Made by a program: the position numbers and the translations under genes
In this document: one piece after another, positions 53,578-63,265 of the stretch
Position numbering within the stretch: the first letter of the stretch is position 1
How the letters are laid out: every line of letters begins with the position of its first letter
The notes under the pieces: generated by a model
What the model was told of the DNA's origin: nothing
The model's input: the letters and a program-made list of their open reading frames with translations, nothing else
Databases searched by the model: none
Source of the DNA: Actinacidiphila sp. DG2A-62
Lineage (GTDB): Bacteria; Actinomycetota; Actinomycetes; Streptomycetales; Streptomycetaceae
Length of the DNA stretch: 64,000 bases
NCBI RefSeq assembly: GCF_035825295.1
Contig: NZ_JAYMGI010000002.1
Location: 3,415,001 to 3,479,000 of the forward strand
Reading direction: 5' to 3'

Positions 53578-53706
53578 CGGGGCCGGTGCGGTGGTCGTCG
53601 GACCGCCGTACGACCCGCGTGCGGCGGTCGTCGGACCGTCGTCGACCCGCGTGGGGCGGTCGCACGCGGGACCCGGGGCCGGAATTCGTTCAACGGGTGA
53701 GTAAAA
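53578..53706. repeat. 32-33 bp direct repeats behind nagA
   Basis: GCGGTGGTCGTCGGACCGCC and following bases (53587-53619) recur as GCGGCGGTCGTCGGACCGTC (53620-53651), with a third partial copy. The units lie between the nagA stop and its terminator. Function unknown. Confidence 0.5.
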
Positions 53707-53743
53707 GGCGGTCGGTCCGGTCTGGGCCGACCGCCGTTGTTTT
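53707..53743 (+). terminator. Intrinsic terminator between nagA and the PfkB kinase gene
   Basis: GGCGGTCGGTCC (53707-53718) pairs with GGGCCGACCGCC (53724-53735) with one G-T pair, followed by GTTGTTTT. A T-rich tail is rare in this GC-rich window, so this is the most textbook terminator here. It ends 14 bp before the start of the kinase gene, so it either ends the nagA transcript or attenuates read-through. Confidence 0.75.
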
Positions 53744-53757
53744 GCCATCATCGACGG

Positions 53758-54690
53758 GTGATCATCACCGTCACGCTCAACGCCGCACTCGATGTGACCT
53801 ACCAGGTCCCCGCGCTGCGCCCGCACGCCACCCACCGGGTCACCGACATCTCGGAGCGCCCCGGCGGCAAGGGGCTGAACGTCGCCCGGGTGCTGGCCGC
53901 GCTCGGCCACCGCACCGCCGTCACCGGCTTCGCCGGCGGTCCCGCGGGCGACGAGCTGCGCCGCCTGCTGGCCGCGGTGACCCGCGCCGACCTGCTCACC
54001 GACGCGCTGGTGCCGATCGCCGGGGCGACCCGGCGCACGGTCGGCGTGGTGGACGCGGCGAGCGGCGACACCACGATGTTCAACGAGCCCGGGCCCACCG
54101 TCGCCCCGGCCGAGTGGGCGTCCTTCCTGGACGTCTACCGCGGGCTGCTGGCCTCCGGGGACTGCGAGGCGGTCGCGCTGTGCGGGAGCCTGCCGCCGGG
54201 GCTGCCGGTGGGCGCGTACGCGGAGCTGGTGCGGGAGGCGCGCGGCGCGGGCGTGTTCGTGCTGCTGGACACCAGCGGCGAGCCGCTGCGCCGGGGGCTC
54301 GCCGCCCGCCCCGACCTGATCAAGCCCAACGCCGACGAGCTGGCCTGGCTGACCGGCTTCTCCGAGCCGGCCAGGGCGACCCGGGACGCGCGGCGGCGCG
54401 GGGCGCGCGCAGTGGCCGCGTCGCTGGGCGCGCAGGGCATCCTGCTGGCCGACGAGAGCGGCAGCTGGCGGGCCGCGCCGCCGGCCCGGCTGGCCGGCAA
54501 CCCCACCGGCGCCGGCGACTCGGCGGTGGCCGGGCTGCTCTCCGGGCTCGCCGAGGGGCTGCCGTGGCCGCGGCGGCTGGCCCGCGCGGTCGCGCTGTCC
54601 GCGGCGACGGTGGCCGCGCCGACGGCCGGGGAGTACGACAAGGCGGTGTACGAGGAGCTGCTGCCGCGGGTCGAGGTGACCGCGGCGTGA
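53758..54690 (+). CDS. PfkB family hexose kinase (1-phosphofructokinase-like)
   Basis: The 310-residue protein has the PfkB fold of the 1-phosphofructokinase/tagatose-6-phosphate kinase group: ITVTLNAALDVTYQVPAL start, GGKGLNVARVLAALG, CGSLPPGLP, KPNADELAWLTGF and NPTGAGDSAVAGLL with the catalytic Asp. GTG 53758 is used. Its position after nagA suggests a role in sugar-phosphate catabolism linked to amino-sugar use, but the true substrate is unknown. Confidence 0.88.
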   Translation: MIITVTLNAALDVTYQVPALRPHATHRVTDISERPGGKGLNVARVLAALGHRTAVTGFAGGPAGDELRRLLAAVTRADLLTDALVPIAGATRRTVGVVDAASGDTTMFNEPGPTVAPAEWASFLDVYRGLLASGDCEAVALCGSLPPGLPVGAYAELVREARGAGVFVLLDTSGEPLRRGLAARPDLIKPNADELAWLTGFSEPARATRDARRRGARAVAASLGAQGILLADESGSWRAAPPARLAGNPTGAGDSAVAGLLSGLAEGLPWPRRLARAVALSAATVAAPTAGEYDKAVYEELLPRVEVTAA

Positions 54691-54729
54691 CGCGACGCCC
54701 GGGAACCGCGCGGTCGGGCGGGGCAGGAC

Positions 54730-55770
54730 CTAGTTCGTGACCTTGCCCTCCTTGAGCCAGAACTGGTCGAGGTTCACCCCGCAGTTGGCGTTCGGCATGC
54801 AGGTCAGGGCGAGGGTGTTGGCGCCCTTCTTCAGCGTCACCCAGGAGTAGGTGTGGTTGTCCCACGCCTTGGACCAGTCGGTGTAGCGCGGCTGGCCGTA
54901 GTTCTTCAGGTTGACCTGGTCCGAGCGGGGCTTGCCGTTCACCGACAGGCCGAGGTTGGCGTCGTCGCCGGCGTTGCCGTAGCTGATGAAGAACGTGTAG
55001 TCGTCGTCCTTCGGCACGGTGACCGTCCACACCACGGACGCGCCGACCGTGCCCATCTTGTCGACGTAACGGCCGCCCGCCGCGTCCGCGCCCGGCCACT
55101 CGGTGCTCTGCTCGGCGCCGCCGAGCAGCTGGAGGGTGGCCGCGTCGACCTTCTGGGAGTCGAAGGGCGTGGCGGTGGCGGTGGGCGTGGGGGCCTGCGA
55201 GGTGGTGGTCGGCGCCGCCGCGGACGGGGTGGGCGTGCCGCCGCCCTTGGCGTCCTTGTCGTCGCCCGAGCCGTTGGTCATCGCGAAGGCGATGCCGACC
55301 GCGACGGCCGCCACCACGGCGACCGCGGCGATCAGCAGGCCCTTGCGGTTCGGCGACTGCGGGGGCGGCCCGCCGGCCCGCCGCCCGCCCTCGCCCGGCG
55401 GCGGACCGAAGCCATCCTGGGGCTGCTGGTACGCCTGCGTGGCGCCGTTGCCGTACTGCTGCTGCGGGTAGCCGTACCCGCCCTGCGGGCTCTGCTGCTG
55501 CGGGTAGCCGTAGCCACCGCCCTGGCCGCTCTGCGGCTGGGGGTAGCCGTAGCCTCCCTGCTGCGGGGGCTGCGGGGCCTGCTGGGGGCTGCGCCGCTCG
55601 CCGACCCGCTGCACCTGGTGGTAGGAGGTGCGGGGCTGGCCGTAGGGCTGCGGGTGGGGCGCGGTCGGCTGACCACCCGCGGCCCGGTCCGGCTGTTCGC
55701 CGCCCTCGGCCCGGTAGAGATACGCGAACGGGTCGTCGTTCTCCGGGGTGCCGTCGTTTCCGGCCGTCAT
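54730..55770 (-). CDS. Membrane-anchored carbohydrate-binding (CBM35/CBM6-like) protein
   Basis: From ATG 55770 (GAGGGAG upstream) the 346-residue protein has a cytoplasmic N-terminal 160 residues rich in Gln, Gly and Pro with repeated GGYGYPQQQ units, one membrane helix ([20 protein letters not shown]), a Thr/Pro linker and an outer beta-sandwich ([37 protein letters not shown]) like carbohydrate-binding modules. It probably binds a surface glycan. It is divergent from the methyltransferase gene. Confidence 0.8.
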   Translation of the reverse strand: MTAGNDGTPENDDPFAYLYRAEGGEQPDRAAGGQPTAPHPQPYGQPRTSYHQVQRVGERRSPQQAPQPPQQGGYGYPQPQSGQGGGYGYPQQQSPQGGYGYPQQQYGNGATQAYQQPQDGFGPPPGEGGRRAGGPPPQSPNRKGLLIAAVAVVAAVAVGIAFAMTNGSGDDKDAKGGGTPTPSAAAPTTTSQAPTPTATATPFDSQKVDAATLQLLGGAEQSTEWPGADAAGGRYVDKMGTVGASVVWTVTVPKDDDYTFFISYGNAGDDANLGLSVNGKPRSDQVNLKNYGQPRYTDWSKAWDNHTYSWVTLKKGANTLALTCMPNANCGVNLDQFWLKEGKVTN

Positions 55771-55904
55771 CCGCTGTCCACTCCCTCGTACTGCCGTGCC
55801 TTCCCGCGACCATACCGGCCGCGGGCGACACCTCGCTGCGACGTTCGACGCTTCAGCGGCCCCCTGGGGTTCCCGAAACGCCCGACCGGACGGGAACGCG
55901 ACGC

Positions 55905-57043
55905 ATGTCACGTACCGTTCACGCTGTGGACGAGGAGTGGCTGCCCTGGCGTGCGGCGATGGAGCGGGCCCTGTACGGCCCGGCGGGCTTCTTCGTGACG
56001 CAGCGGCCGGCCCGGCACTTCCGTACGTCGGTGCACGCCTCGCCGCTGTTCGCCGGGGCGGTCGCCGAACTGCTGCTGCGGGTGGACGCGGCGCTGGGCC
56101 GCCCGCCGCGGCTGGACTTCGCGGACATGGGGGCGGGCGGCGGGGAGCTGGCGGCCGGGGTGCTGGCCGCGGTGCCGCGCGAGGTCGCGGCGCGGCTGCG
56201 GGTGCACGCGGTGGAGCGGGCGCCGCGGCCGGCGGGGCTGGACCCCAGGATCGTGTGGACCCCGGAGCCGCCGGAGGGCCTGCGCGGGCTGCTCTTCGCC
56301 AACGAGTGGCTGGACAACGTGCCGCTCGACGTGGCCGCGCTGTCCCCGCGGGCCGGCCGCACTACGTGGAGGTGCACACCGCGACGGGCGAGGAGCGCCT
56401 CGGCGCGGCGGTGGACGCGGCGGACGCGGCGTGGCTGGAGCGGTGGTGGCCGCTGGGCCCCGCGGAGGCGGGCGGGGACGGCGGGGAGATCGACGGGGAC
56501 GTCGGCGCAGGCATCGGCGGGTACGTCGGCGGGTGCGCGGAGATCGGGCTGGCCCGGGACCGGGTGTGGGCGCGGGCCACGGCGTGCCTGGCGGAGGGGC
56601 TCGCGGTGGCGGTGGACTACGCGCACGAGGCGGCGGCGCGGCCGGAGCGGGGGACGCTGACCGGGTACCGCGACGGGCGGCAGGTCCCGCCGGTGCCGGA
56701 CGGGTCCTGCGACCTGACCGCGCACGTCGCCATGGACAGTCTGCCGGGGCTGCGGCTGACCCAGCGGGCGGCGCTGCGCGCGCTGGGCGTCGACGGCGCG
56801 CGGCCCCCGCTGACGCTGGCCGCTGCCGACCCGGCCGGCTACGTCCGCGCGCTGGCCGCGGCCTCCCAGGCGGCGGAGCTGCTCGCCCCCGCGTCCCTGG
56901 GAGCCTTCACCTGGCTCGCCACCCCCACGGGCCCCCCGAGCGCCGTTCCGGCGCTCCTCCGCACCCTGGACGCGGTCGCGGGCTCCTTCAGCGGGCGCTC
57001 GCCTCGGGCTCGGGACGCGGGAGCTCGTCGAGGTCGAGGGTGA
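55905..57043 (+). pseudogene. MidA/NDUFAF7-type SAM-dependent methyltransferase, one frameshift
   Basis: Two frames combine. The first (55905-56345) has [16 protein letters not shown], the SAM-binding [14 protein letters not shown], and [13 protein letters not shown], which together are the MidA (DUF185) signature. From about 56348 the second gives [16 protein letters not shown] and the C-terminal domain ending at 57043. A missing C in the run CCCC at 56344-56347 restores one frame. Mitochondrial relatives (NDUFAF7) methylate the complex I 49-kDa subunit, the counterpart of NuoD, and a lone nuoD lies about 1 kb downstream. Confidence 0.8.
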
Positions 57044-57542
57044 ACGTGCGGCCGTCGCCGAGCGGGATGGGCAGCTTGCCGGTGCCGTACTTGTGGGTGT
57101 GCGCGGCGATGTAGCCGGTGGCCGTCGGCTGCGTGTGCAGGACCACCTCCTCGGCGTACGGGTCCACCACCAGGTAGATCGGGATGCCGTAGCGGCCATA
57201 CTTCGCGGTGCAGTCGTCGTAGTCCTTGCGCGCGGACGAGGTCGACACGACCTCCGAGATCAGCAGCACGTCCTCGAAGCCGTAGCGCTTCCCCTTCCGC
57301 CGGGCGTCCTCACGCAGGATCGCCAGATCGGGTGCGGAGTTCTCGTCCGCGGGAAAGTCGATGTACACGTCGGAGGCGGTCTTCGCATGGCGCCCGAGCG
57401 AGACGACCGTGTCGTACTGCATCGACTTGATCGTGCTGGAGTGCTCGAAGCTCTGCGGAGTCATGATCACCTTTCCGTCCGCCCCGAACAGGACCGTGTA
57501 CCCCTTGGGAAACTCGGTGTGCACGATCGCGTCAACGCTCAT
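56988..57542 (-). CDS. Uma2 family protein (PD-(D/E)XK nuclease-like)
   Basis: From ATG 57542 (AAAGGAG upstream) the protein has 184 residues with the Uma2 pattern: [48 protein letters not shown]. It is a different subtype from the one at 24122. Its 3' end overlaps the methyltransferase gene by 56 bp. Function unknown. Confidence 0.87.
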   Translation of the reverse strand: MSVDAIVHTEFPKGYTVLFGADGKVIMTPQSFEHSSTIKSMQYDTVVSLGRHAKTASDVYIDFPADENSAPDLAILREDARRKGKRYGFEDVLLISEVVSTSSARKDYDDCTAKYGRYGIPIYLVVDPYAEEVVLHTQPTATGYIAAHTHKYGTGKLPIPLGDGRTFTLDLDELPRPEPEASAR

Positions 57543-57597
57543 GGCCGGCTCCTTTCCCTGTCCGCCCCACAATACGGTCGCCCGGGGCGGAGGCGGG

Positions 57598-57640
<43 letters not shown>

Positions 57641-57692
57641 GGCTGCGGCATAGTCGGGATGCACCCGCACCGCGGAGATCTCGGAGGACACG

Positions 57693-58046
57693 ATGGGCGC
57701 AGCCCCTCTGCACGGCGACGGCCCAGTCGCGCCGCGGCCGGAGCGCATTCCCGACGCGCTGCGCGAGGCGATCGCCGTGCTGGCGCCGCACCGGCTCGGA
57801 GAGATGGAGCAGGAGAAGAACGAGACGCTCGTGATGGCGGTGGCGCAGAACTCGCTGGGGCCCATCCGCATGTTCCTGCTGCGCTGGGCCGTCGTCGCCG
57901 AGATCGAGCGTCACCCGGAGACCGCACGCCGGCTGCGCCGCGCGGAACAGGTCGCCGCGGAGTCGGCGGACCCCGACCTGGCGCGGCGCGCCGTCCGCGA
58001 GGCCGGCGACATCATCAGGGCGGCTCACCGGGAGCTCGTCGCGTGA
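57693..58046 (+). CDS. DUF6247-like small helical protein
   Basis: The 117-residue protein (ATG 57693, GGAGG upstream) is mostly helical: IPDALREAIAVLAPHRLGEME, MFLLRWAVVAEIERHPETARRL, ARRAVREAGDII. The 'LAP' helix and WxxxxEIERHPE segment resemble the DUF6247 proteins of actinomycetes, often encoded beside toxin-like or nuclease-like genes. Function unknown; assignment moderate. Confidence 0.55.
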   Translation: MGAAPLHGDGPVAPRPERIPDALREAIAVLAPHRLGEMEQEKNETLVMAVAQNSLGPIRMFLLRWAVVAEIERHPETARRLRRAEQVAAESADPDLARRAVREAGDIIRAAHRELVA

Positions 58047-58109
58047 CCGCGCCGGTCGAGAGGAGGGACCGGACCGGAGGGCGGGGCGCGGGGCTGAGAG
58101 GATGGGGGC

Positions 58110-59252
58110 ATGACGGAGACCACGATCGGGATCGGGGGCGCGGCCGAGGGCACGGACATGGTGCTCAACATCGGGCCGCAGCATCCGGCGACGCACGGCG
58201 TGCTGCGGCTGCGGCTGGTGCTGGACGGGGAGCGCATCCGCAGCGCGGAGCCGATCGTCGGGTACATGCACCGCGGCGCGGAGAAGCTGTTCGAGGCGCG
58301 CGACTACCGGCAGATCGTGATGCTCGCCAACCGGCACGACTGGCTCTCCGCGTTCTCCAACGAGCTGGGCGTCGTGCTCGCCGTGGAGCGCATGCTCGGC
58401 ATGGAGGTGCCCGAGCGCGCGGTGTGGACCAGGACCCTGCTCGCCGAGCTGAACCGGGTGCTCAACCACCTGATGTTCCTCGGCTCGTACCCGCTGGAGC
58501 TGGGCGGCATCACGCCGATCTTCTACGCGTTCACCGAGCGCGAGGAGTTGCAGCACGTGATGGAGGAGGTCTCCGGCGGCCGGATGCACTACATGTTCAA
58601 CCGCGTCGGCGGCCTCAAGGAGGACCTGCCGAACGGCTGGACCGGGCGGGCCGCCGCCGCGGTGGCCGCGGTGCGCGCGGGGCTGCCGCGGTTCGAGGAC
58701 CTGGTGCTCGGCAACGAGATCTTCCGCGGCCGCACCCGCGGCGTCGGCGTGCTGTCGCGCGCCGACGTGCACGGCTACGGCGTGAGCGGCCCGATCGCCC
58801 GCGCCTCGGGCGTGGACTTCGACCTGCGCCGCGACGAGCCCTACCTGGCGTACGGCGAGCTGGCCGACGTGCTGAAGGTCGCCACCCGCGCCGACGGCGA
58901 CTGCCTGGCCCGCTTCGAGGTGCTGCTCGACCAGACCCGCAACGCGCTGGACCTGGCCGACGCGTGCCTGGAGCGGCTGCGCGAGCTGCCGCCCGGCCCG
59001 ATCAACCAGCGGCTGCCGAAGGTGCTCAAGGCCCCCGAGGGCCACACCTACGCGTGGACCGAGAACCCGCTCGGGCTCAACGGCTACTACCTGGTCTCCA
59101 AGGGCGAGAAGACCCCGTACCGGCTGAAGCTCCGCTCGGCGTCGTACAACAACATCCAGGCGCTGGGCGTCCTGCTGCCGGGCACGCTGGTGGCCGACAT
59201 GGTCGCGATCCTCGGCTCGATGTTCTTCGTCGTGGGCGACGTCGACAAGTAG
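58110..59252 (+). CDS. nuoD: NADH-quinone oxidoreductase subunit D, stand-alone copy
   Basis: NuoD (49-kDa subunit) forms the quinone site of complex I. The 380-residue protein has [45 protein letters not shown] and a C-terminus ending FFVVGDVDK. The quinone-site His of PQHPATHG is present. No other nuo genes are nearby, so this is the lone NuoD seen in streptomycetes in addition to the main operon. Whether it joins complex I is not known. GTG/ATG choice: ATG 58110. Confidence 0.9.
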   Translation: MTETTIGIGGAAEGTDMVLNIGPQHPATHGVLRLRLVLDGERIRSAEPIVGYMHRGAEKLFEARDYRQIVMLANRHDWLSAFSNELGVVLAVERMLGMEVPERAVWTRTLLAELNRVLNHLMFLGSYPLELGGITPIFYAFTEREELQHVMEEVSGGRMHYMFNRVGGLKEDLPNGWTGRAAAAVAAVRAGLPRFEDLVLGNEIFRGRTRGVGVLSRADVHGYGVSGPIARASGVDFDLRRDEPYLAYGELADVLKVATRADGDCLARFEVLLDQTRNALDLADACLERLRELPPGPINQRLPKVLKAPEGHTYAWTENPLGLNGYYLVSKGEKTPYRLKLRSASYNNIQALGVLLPGTLVADMVAILGSMFFVVGDVDK

Positions 59253-59274
59253 CCGGCCGCGCCGGCCGCGTCCG

Positions 59275-60255
59275 CTACGCCTTGGTGGCGCGCAGCTCGG
59301 TGACGTCGAACTGCTCGGTGTCGTCGTGCGCGGTGAGGTCGATCACCTCGGCGGCGGATTCCTCGACCCCGACCCCCTCGGCGGCGGATTCCTCGGCGGC
59401 GGACCCCTGCGGCGCGGCGTCGGACCCGTCCGCGGGCTTGGCGCCGGCGCGCTGGGTGCCGAAGAAGTCGAAGCCGCCGGTGGCGCGGCTGTGCCCGGAG
59501 TGCCCCGCCGGGGTCTGCCCGGACGCGGACCGCTGGGCGTACGGCAGCACCGCCGCCGCGACCGCGGGCACGAGCCCGCTCCCCTGCTCGCGCACCGGCA
59601 GCGGCGCGGGGGCGCCGGACGCGTGCCGGCCCTGGGGCTCGTCCGCCGCGGCGGCCTCGCGCCTGCGGGCCTCCTCGACGGTGCGCTGGGCCTGCTGCCT
59701 GGCCGCGTTGCGCGGCAGGTCGCGCAGCGCGTGCGCGGCCTTGAGGAAGGCCGCGGGGCCGACCGGCGACGGCCCGGTGGTCAGCGCCAGCTGCTGCTGC
59801 CCGCCCTCCAGCCGGAGCTTGCGGTACGACTCCAGCGCCCGCGCCCGCTCGCTCTCCGCGGTGGCGTAGCGGCGCAGCAGGTCGGCGTGCTCGGTGCGCA
59901 GCCGGGCGAGTTCGGCGCGCTTGCCGCGCAGCTTCTTCTCCAGCCGGCCGCGGATCTCCCGGGACTCCTCCAGGTCCGTCTCGGCCTCGGCGAGCCGCTC
60001 GTCGGCGTGCCACTCGTCGCGCACCCGCGCCGCGTTCAGCTCGGCGACGCGGCGGCCGGCCGCGCGGTCCCAGGTGCGGGCGACGGCCGCGCCGGTGACG
60101 GCGGAGGCGGCCGTGGCCAGGGTGAGGACGCGGAGCACCGCGGTATCGGCGGTGCACAACGAGGCCACGGCGAGGGCCGCGGCGGAGCCCGCCACGGTCA
60201 GCGGCGGCAGCATCCGGTGCAAGGGCTGCATATGGCGGTGGCGTCCACTGGGCAT
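59275..60255 (-). CDS. Membrane protein with coiled coil, unknown function
   Basis: From ATG 60255 the 326-residue protein has two hydrophobic N-terminal segments (LTVAGSAAALAVASLC and VLTLATAASAVTGAAV), a long charged coiled coil (LAEAETDLEESREIRGRLEKKLRGKRAEL, ~residues 90-145), and a disordered Ala/Gln-rich C-terminus with ESAAE repeats. It may be a membrane-tethered scaffold. No clear ribosome site precedes the ATG, so the mRNA may be leaderless. Confidence 0.6.
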   Translation of the reverse strand: MPSGRHRHMQPLHRMLPPLTVAGSAAALAVASLCTADTAVLRVLTLATAASAVTGAAVARTWDRAAGRRVAELNAARVRDEWHADERLAEAETDLEESREIRGRLEKKLRGKRAELARLRTEHADLLRRYATAESERARALESYRKLRLEGGQQQLALTTGPSPVGPAAFLKAAHALRDLPRNAARQQAQRTVEEARRREAAAADEPQGRHASGAPAPLPVREQGSGLVPAVAAAVLPYAQRSASGQTPAGHSGHSRATGGFDFFGTQRAGAKPADGSDAAPQGSAAEESAAEGVGVEESAAEVIDLTAHDDTEQFDVTELRATKA

Positions 60256-60411
60256 GGCCAAAATTTAGCGTGCGACGGGCGTCCGTGGGGCGGCGGGGCC
60301 CTTAAATCTCGGGGGGTTTCGACCCGTTCTCCGGCCCCGGGTCCGGCCGCGCCTCCGGTGCGGCTCCGGTGCGGCTCCCGGCGGCCCGGCGGCGTCAGGT
60401 GGTCGCCGGCG

Positions 60412-60852
60412 TCAGGCGGCCGGCGGCGTGGGAACGGTCGGACGCCCGTCCGGCGGGGTGACGGGCAGCCCGGCGGCCCGCCACGCCTGGAACCCGCCGA
60501 CCAGGTCGGTGGCCCGGCGCAGGCCCAGCGCGTGCAGCGAGACGGCGGCCAGCGACGAGGCGTAGCCCTCGTTGCAGAAGACCACGATGGGCAGGTCGTG
60601 CCCGGTGGCCTGGGGTATGCGGTGGCTGCCGTAGGGGTCCAGGCGCCACTCCAGCTCGTTGCGCTCCACGATGACCGCGCCGGGGACCGTGCCGTCGCGG
60701 TCGCGCAGCGCGGCGTAGCGGATGTCGACCAGCAGCGCGCCTTGTTCCGCGGCCCGCGCGGCCTGTTCGGGACCCACCCGGTCCAGGCCCTCGCGCACCC
60801 GCGCGAGGTAGGCGTCGATGCCGGGCGGTCCGGGCTGCGCGGGGTCCGTCAT
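60412..60852 (-). CDS. Rhodanese-like sulfurtransferase
   Basis: The 146-residue protein has a single rhodanese domain: LVDIRYAALRDRDGTVPGAVIVERNELEWRLD and the active-site loop FCNEGYASS with C93, then GLRRATDLVGGFQAW. Rhodaneses move sulfane sulfur from donors to acceptors. Its ATG overlaps the stop of the cysteine dioxygenase gene by one base (TGATG), so the two are co-translated and likely handle cysteine sulfur together. Confidence 0.88.
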   Translation of the reverse strand: MTDPAQPGPPGIDAYLARVREGLDRVGPEQAARAAEQGALLVDIRYAALRDRDGTVPGAVIVERNELEWRLDPYGSHRIPQATGHDLPIVVFCNEGYASSLAAVSLHALGLRRATDLVGGFQAWRAAGLPVTPPDGRPTVPTPPAA

Positions 60853-61424
60853 CACCACTCCTCGGGGCGTTCGACCAGTTCCAGGCGGAGCGTGCTGCCC
60901 TTGCGGCTGTAGCGGCGGATCAGCGGCAGCGGCGGGTAGTACGCGTGCACGGACACCGCGTGGGTGCTCGGGGACCGATTCTCCACCTGGTGGACGTGGT
61001 TGCGCCCGAACGCGCGGCCGACGCCCTCGGGCAGCACCCGGCGGCGGTCGAGGTTCTCGGCCAGCTCCAGCGAGCGCCAGCCCTCGGTGGGCAGCGCAGC
61101 GGCCAGCGAGGACTCGGTCAGCTCGCCCGCGGCGGTCACGAACACGCCGTAGGAGCCGCCGTGGTCGTGCCAGCCGGTCTCGGCGCCGGGGGGCCAGCCG
61201 ATCAGCCATGCCTCGGCGCCGCCGGGGCCTTCCAGCCGCACCCAGGTGCGGCCCTCGGGGTCCAGGGGGAGGTCGCCGACGAGGTCGCGGTCGGCGGCGA
61301 CGGAACGGGCGAAGTCCAGGAGTTCGGCGGCGGTCGGAGCGGTCCGCGCGCCGGACGCGCCGGACGCGCCGGACGCGGAGCTCGCGGAGGGGGAAACGGG
61401 CGTGCTGGAGGGTACGGCGGACAT
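60852..61424 (-). CDS. Cysteine dioxygenase, type I cupin
   Basis: Cysteine dioxygenase oxidises L-cysteine to cysteine sulfinate. The 190-residue protein carries the iron-binding WHDHGG (H86, H88) and NHVHQV (H143, with H145) of the cupin barrel, with a YYPPLPLIRRY C-terminal segment typical of bacterial members. ATG 61424 follows AGGTGG at good spacing. The first 30 residues are an Ala/Ser/Pro-rich tail. It heads the pair with the rhodanese. Confidence 0.88.
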   Translation of the reverse strand: MSAVPSSTPVSPSASSASGASGASGARTAPTAAELLDFARSVAADRDLVGDLPLDPEGRTWVRLEGPGGAEAWLIGWPPGAETGWHDHGGSYGVFVTAAGELTESSLAAALPTEGWRSLELAENLDRRRVLPEGVGRAFGRNHVHQVENRSPSTHAVSVHAYYPPLPLIRRYSRKGSTLRLELVERPEEW

Positions 61425-61700
61425 GGGTACCACCTGGTGCTCGGTGCGAACGGTTGGCCTGAGACGCGCTTCAGCGCGCGGCCGTACACACGCAGCCCGC
61501 GTAACGGAGCAGGTCCAGGTGGACCCTCCGGTGCAGGCGGAGCGTGAATGCGTTCACGCTCCGGACTGAACCACGCCCCCGGCCCCCCGGTCAAGTTCGA
61601 CTCGGCGTCCGGCCCCGGCTCGTCAGCGCCGTGACGGCCTTGGGGGCAACGCCCCTGATCGCGACGCCCGGCGCGGAGCTGACGCCGGCCGCAGGGGAGG

Positions 61701-62195
61701 TCAGCGCCGAGCGTTCTGGTGGACGCCGGGGGGAGGCGACTGGTCCTCGGGGAGTTTGCAGACGCGTTCGAGGAAGAGGGCCGCGGCGACGACCGCGATC
61801 GCGGCCAGGACCGCGAGCCCCGCGTAGATCGCCTGCTCGCGGCGGGGCTCCATGTCGAGCTTGTACATGACCAGGAAGAGCCCGTCGCCGCCGTAGAGCC
61901 CCGCGACCAGGGCCGCGACCAGCGCGCTGGCCTGGCCGAAGACGAGCGCGCGGGCGGCGGCCAGCGGGTCGACGCCCTTGGCGCCGGGCCGCCGCTCGCG
62001 CTGCGCCCGCAGCCGGGCGCGCATCGACAGCGCCGTGGCGAAGAGCGCGACCGCGATCAGCGCGAGCACGATCGGCGCGGCCACCGGCACCCGCGGCAGC
62101 GTGCCGAGGGTGTCCCACAGCCGGGCGCCGGCCCACGCGATCACCAGCGCGACCACGAAGAGCCCCGCCAGCGTCCTGATCCTCAGCGTCCTCAC
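61701..62195 (-). CDS. DUF3180 membrane protein
   Basis: From GTG 62195 (GGAGG 11 bp upstream) the 164-residue protein has four membrane helices and the family landmarks IRTLAGLFVVALVIAWAGARLW, RRPGAKGVDPLAAARALVFGQASA and YAGLAVLAAIAVVAAALFLER. DUF3180 proteins follow folK in actinomycete folate clusters; function unknown. An alternative GTG at 62213 would add six residues. Confidence 0.88.
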   Translation of the reverse strand: MRTLRIRTLAGLFVVALVIAWAGARLWDTLGTLPRVPVAAPIVLALIAVALFATALSMRARLRAQRERRPGAKGVDPLAAARALVFGQASALVAALVAGLYGGDGLFLVMYKLDMEPRREQAIYAGLAVLAAIAVVAAALFLERVCKLPEDQSPPPGVHQNARR

Positions 62196-62248
62196 CGCGT
62201 CGCCCGCCTCCACACACGAATCTCACCTGGTCCCACGCGGACCAACGT

Positions 62249-62845
62249 CTACTCCGGCAGTCGGAGTTCCACGTCGGCGCGCCGCCGCACGCCGCCGCGG
62301 TCCACGGAAGCGGCCAGTTCCGCCACGCTGCCGCGGCCCGGCAGCACCGCGGCCGGCTGCACGTCGTGCCACGGTACGAGCACGAAGGCCCGCTCGTGGG
62401 CCCGCGGGTGCGGCAGGGTCAGCCGGGGATCGTCGCGGACCGCGTCCTCGTACGCGACGATGTCCACGTCGATGGTCCGCGGCCCCCAGCGCTCGGAGCG
62501 CACCCGCAGGAACGCCTCCTCGATGGCGTGGCCGCGCTCCAGCAGGTCCTCGGGCGGCAGGGTGGTGCGGACCAGCACGACGGCGTTGAAGTAGTCGGGC
62601 TGGCTGCCGGCCGGCACGCCCCACGGCTCGGTCTGGTACACCGGCGAGACCGCCTTGACCCGCACGCCGGGGGTGTCCTCCAGCGCGTCGACCGCGCCCT
62701 GGAGGGTCTCCAGCCGGTTGCCGAGGTTGCTGCCCAGCGCCAGGACCGCGGTCCTGGGGTTCTGCAGTGTGCTGTCCGCGGCGTCCACCGCGGCGGTGAC
62801 GGCGTGCGGCACCGGCTGCACGGTCGGGTCGTTGTGGGGGGTCAC
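62249..62845 (-). CDS. folK: 6-hydroxymethyl-7,8-dihydropterin pyrophosphokinase
   Basis: FolK phosphorylates the pterin for dihydropteroate synthesis. The 198-residue protein has VLALGSNLGNRLETLQ, SPVYQTEPWG, DYFNAVVLVRT, and RWGPRTIDVDIVAY, the conserved substrate motif. GTG 62845 overlaps the folB stop by four bases (GTGA). The 35-residue N-terminal extension is variable. Confidence 0.94.
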   Translation of the reverse strand: MTPHNDPTVQPVPHAVTAAVDAADSTLQNPRTAVLALGSNLGNRLETLQGAVDALEDTPGVRVKAVSPVYQTEPWGVPAGSQPDYFNAVVLVRTTLPPEDLLERGHAIEEAFLRVRSERWGPRTIDVDIVAYEDAVRDDPRLTLPHPRAHERAFVLVPWHDVQPAAVLPGRGSVAELAASVDRGGVRRRADVELRLPE

Positions 62846-63201
62846 GGGCGACTCCGGGTGATGGTGACGGTCACGTCCTCGAAGGGCACGGCGATGGGCG
62901 CGTCGGGCTTGTGCACGGTCACCTCCACCTCCTGGACCACCTCGTGCTCCAGACAGGTGTCGGCGATGCGCTGGGCGAGTGTCTCGATGAGGTTGACCGG
63001 CTCGCCGGCGACGACGGCCGCGACCTGCTCGGCCAGCACACCGTAGTGCACGGTCCGCTCCAGGTCGTCGTCCGCGGCGGCGGGACGGGTGTCCAGCCCG
63101 AGCACCAGGTCGACCACGAAGGTCTGCCCGTCCTCCCGCTCGTGCTGGAAGACCCCGTGGTGCCCGCGAGCGCTCAGCCCGCGCAGCGTGACTCGGTCCA
63201 C
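62842..63201 (-). CDS. folB: Dihydroneopterin aldolase
   Basis: FolB converts dihydroneopterin to 6-hydroxymethyl-dihydropterin and glycolaldehyde. The 119-residue protein has LRGLSARGHHGVFQHERE, VDLVLGLDTR, NLIETLAQRIAD and EVTVHKPDAPI with the catalytic Lys region. It overlaps folK by four bases and follows the NTF2-like gene by 64 bp. Confidence 0.94.
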   Translation of the reverse strand: MDRVTLRGLSARGHHGVFQHEREDGQTFVVDLVLGLDTRPAAADDDLERTVHYGVLAEQVAAVVAGEPVNLIETLAQRIADTCLEHEVVQEVEVTVHKPDAPIAVPFEDVTVTITRSRP

Positions 63202-63265
63202 GACTCCACTCCTCCTCGCCTCGGCCCGGTCGCCGCGCCGGCCGGGCCCGGGGGACGAATCTACG

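Noticed and set aside
58110..59252. Part of a full nuo operon
   Set aside because: Neighbours on both sides are unrelated and no other complex I subunit can be found in the window.
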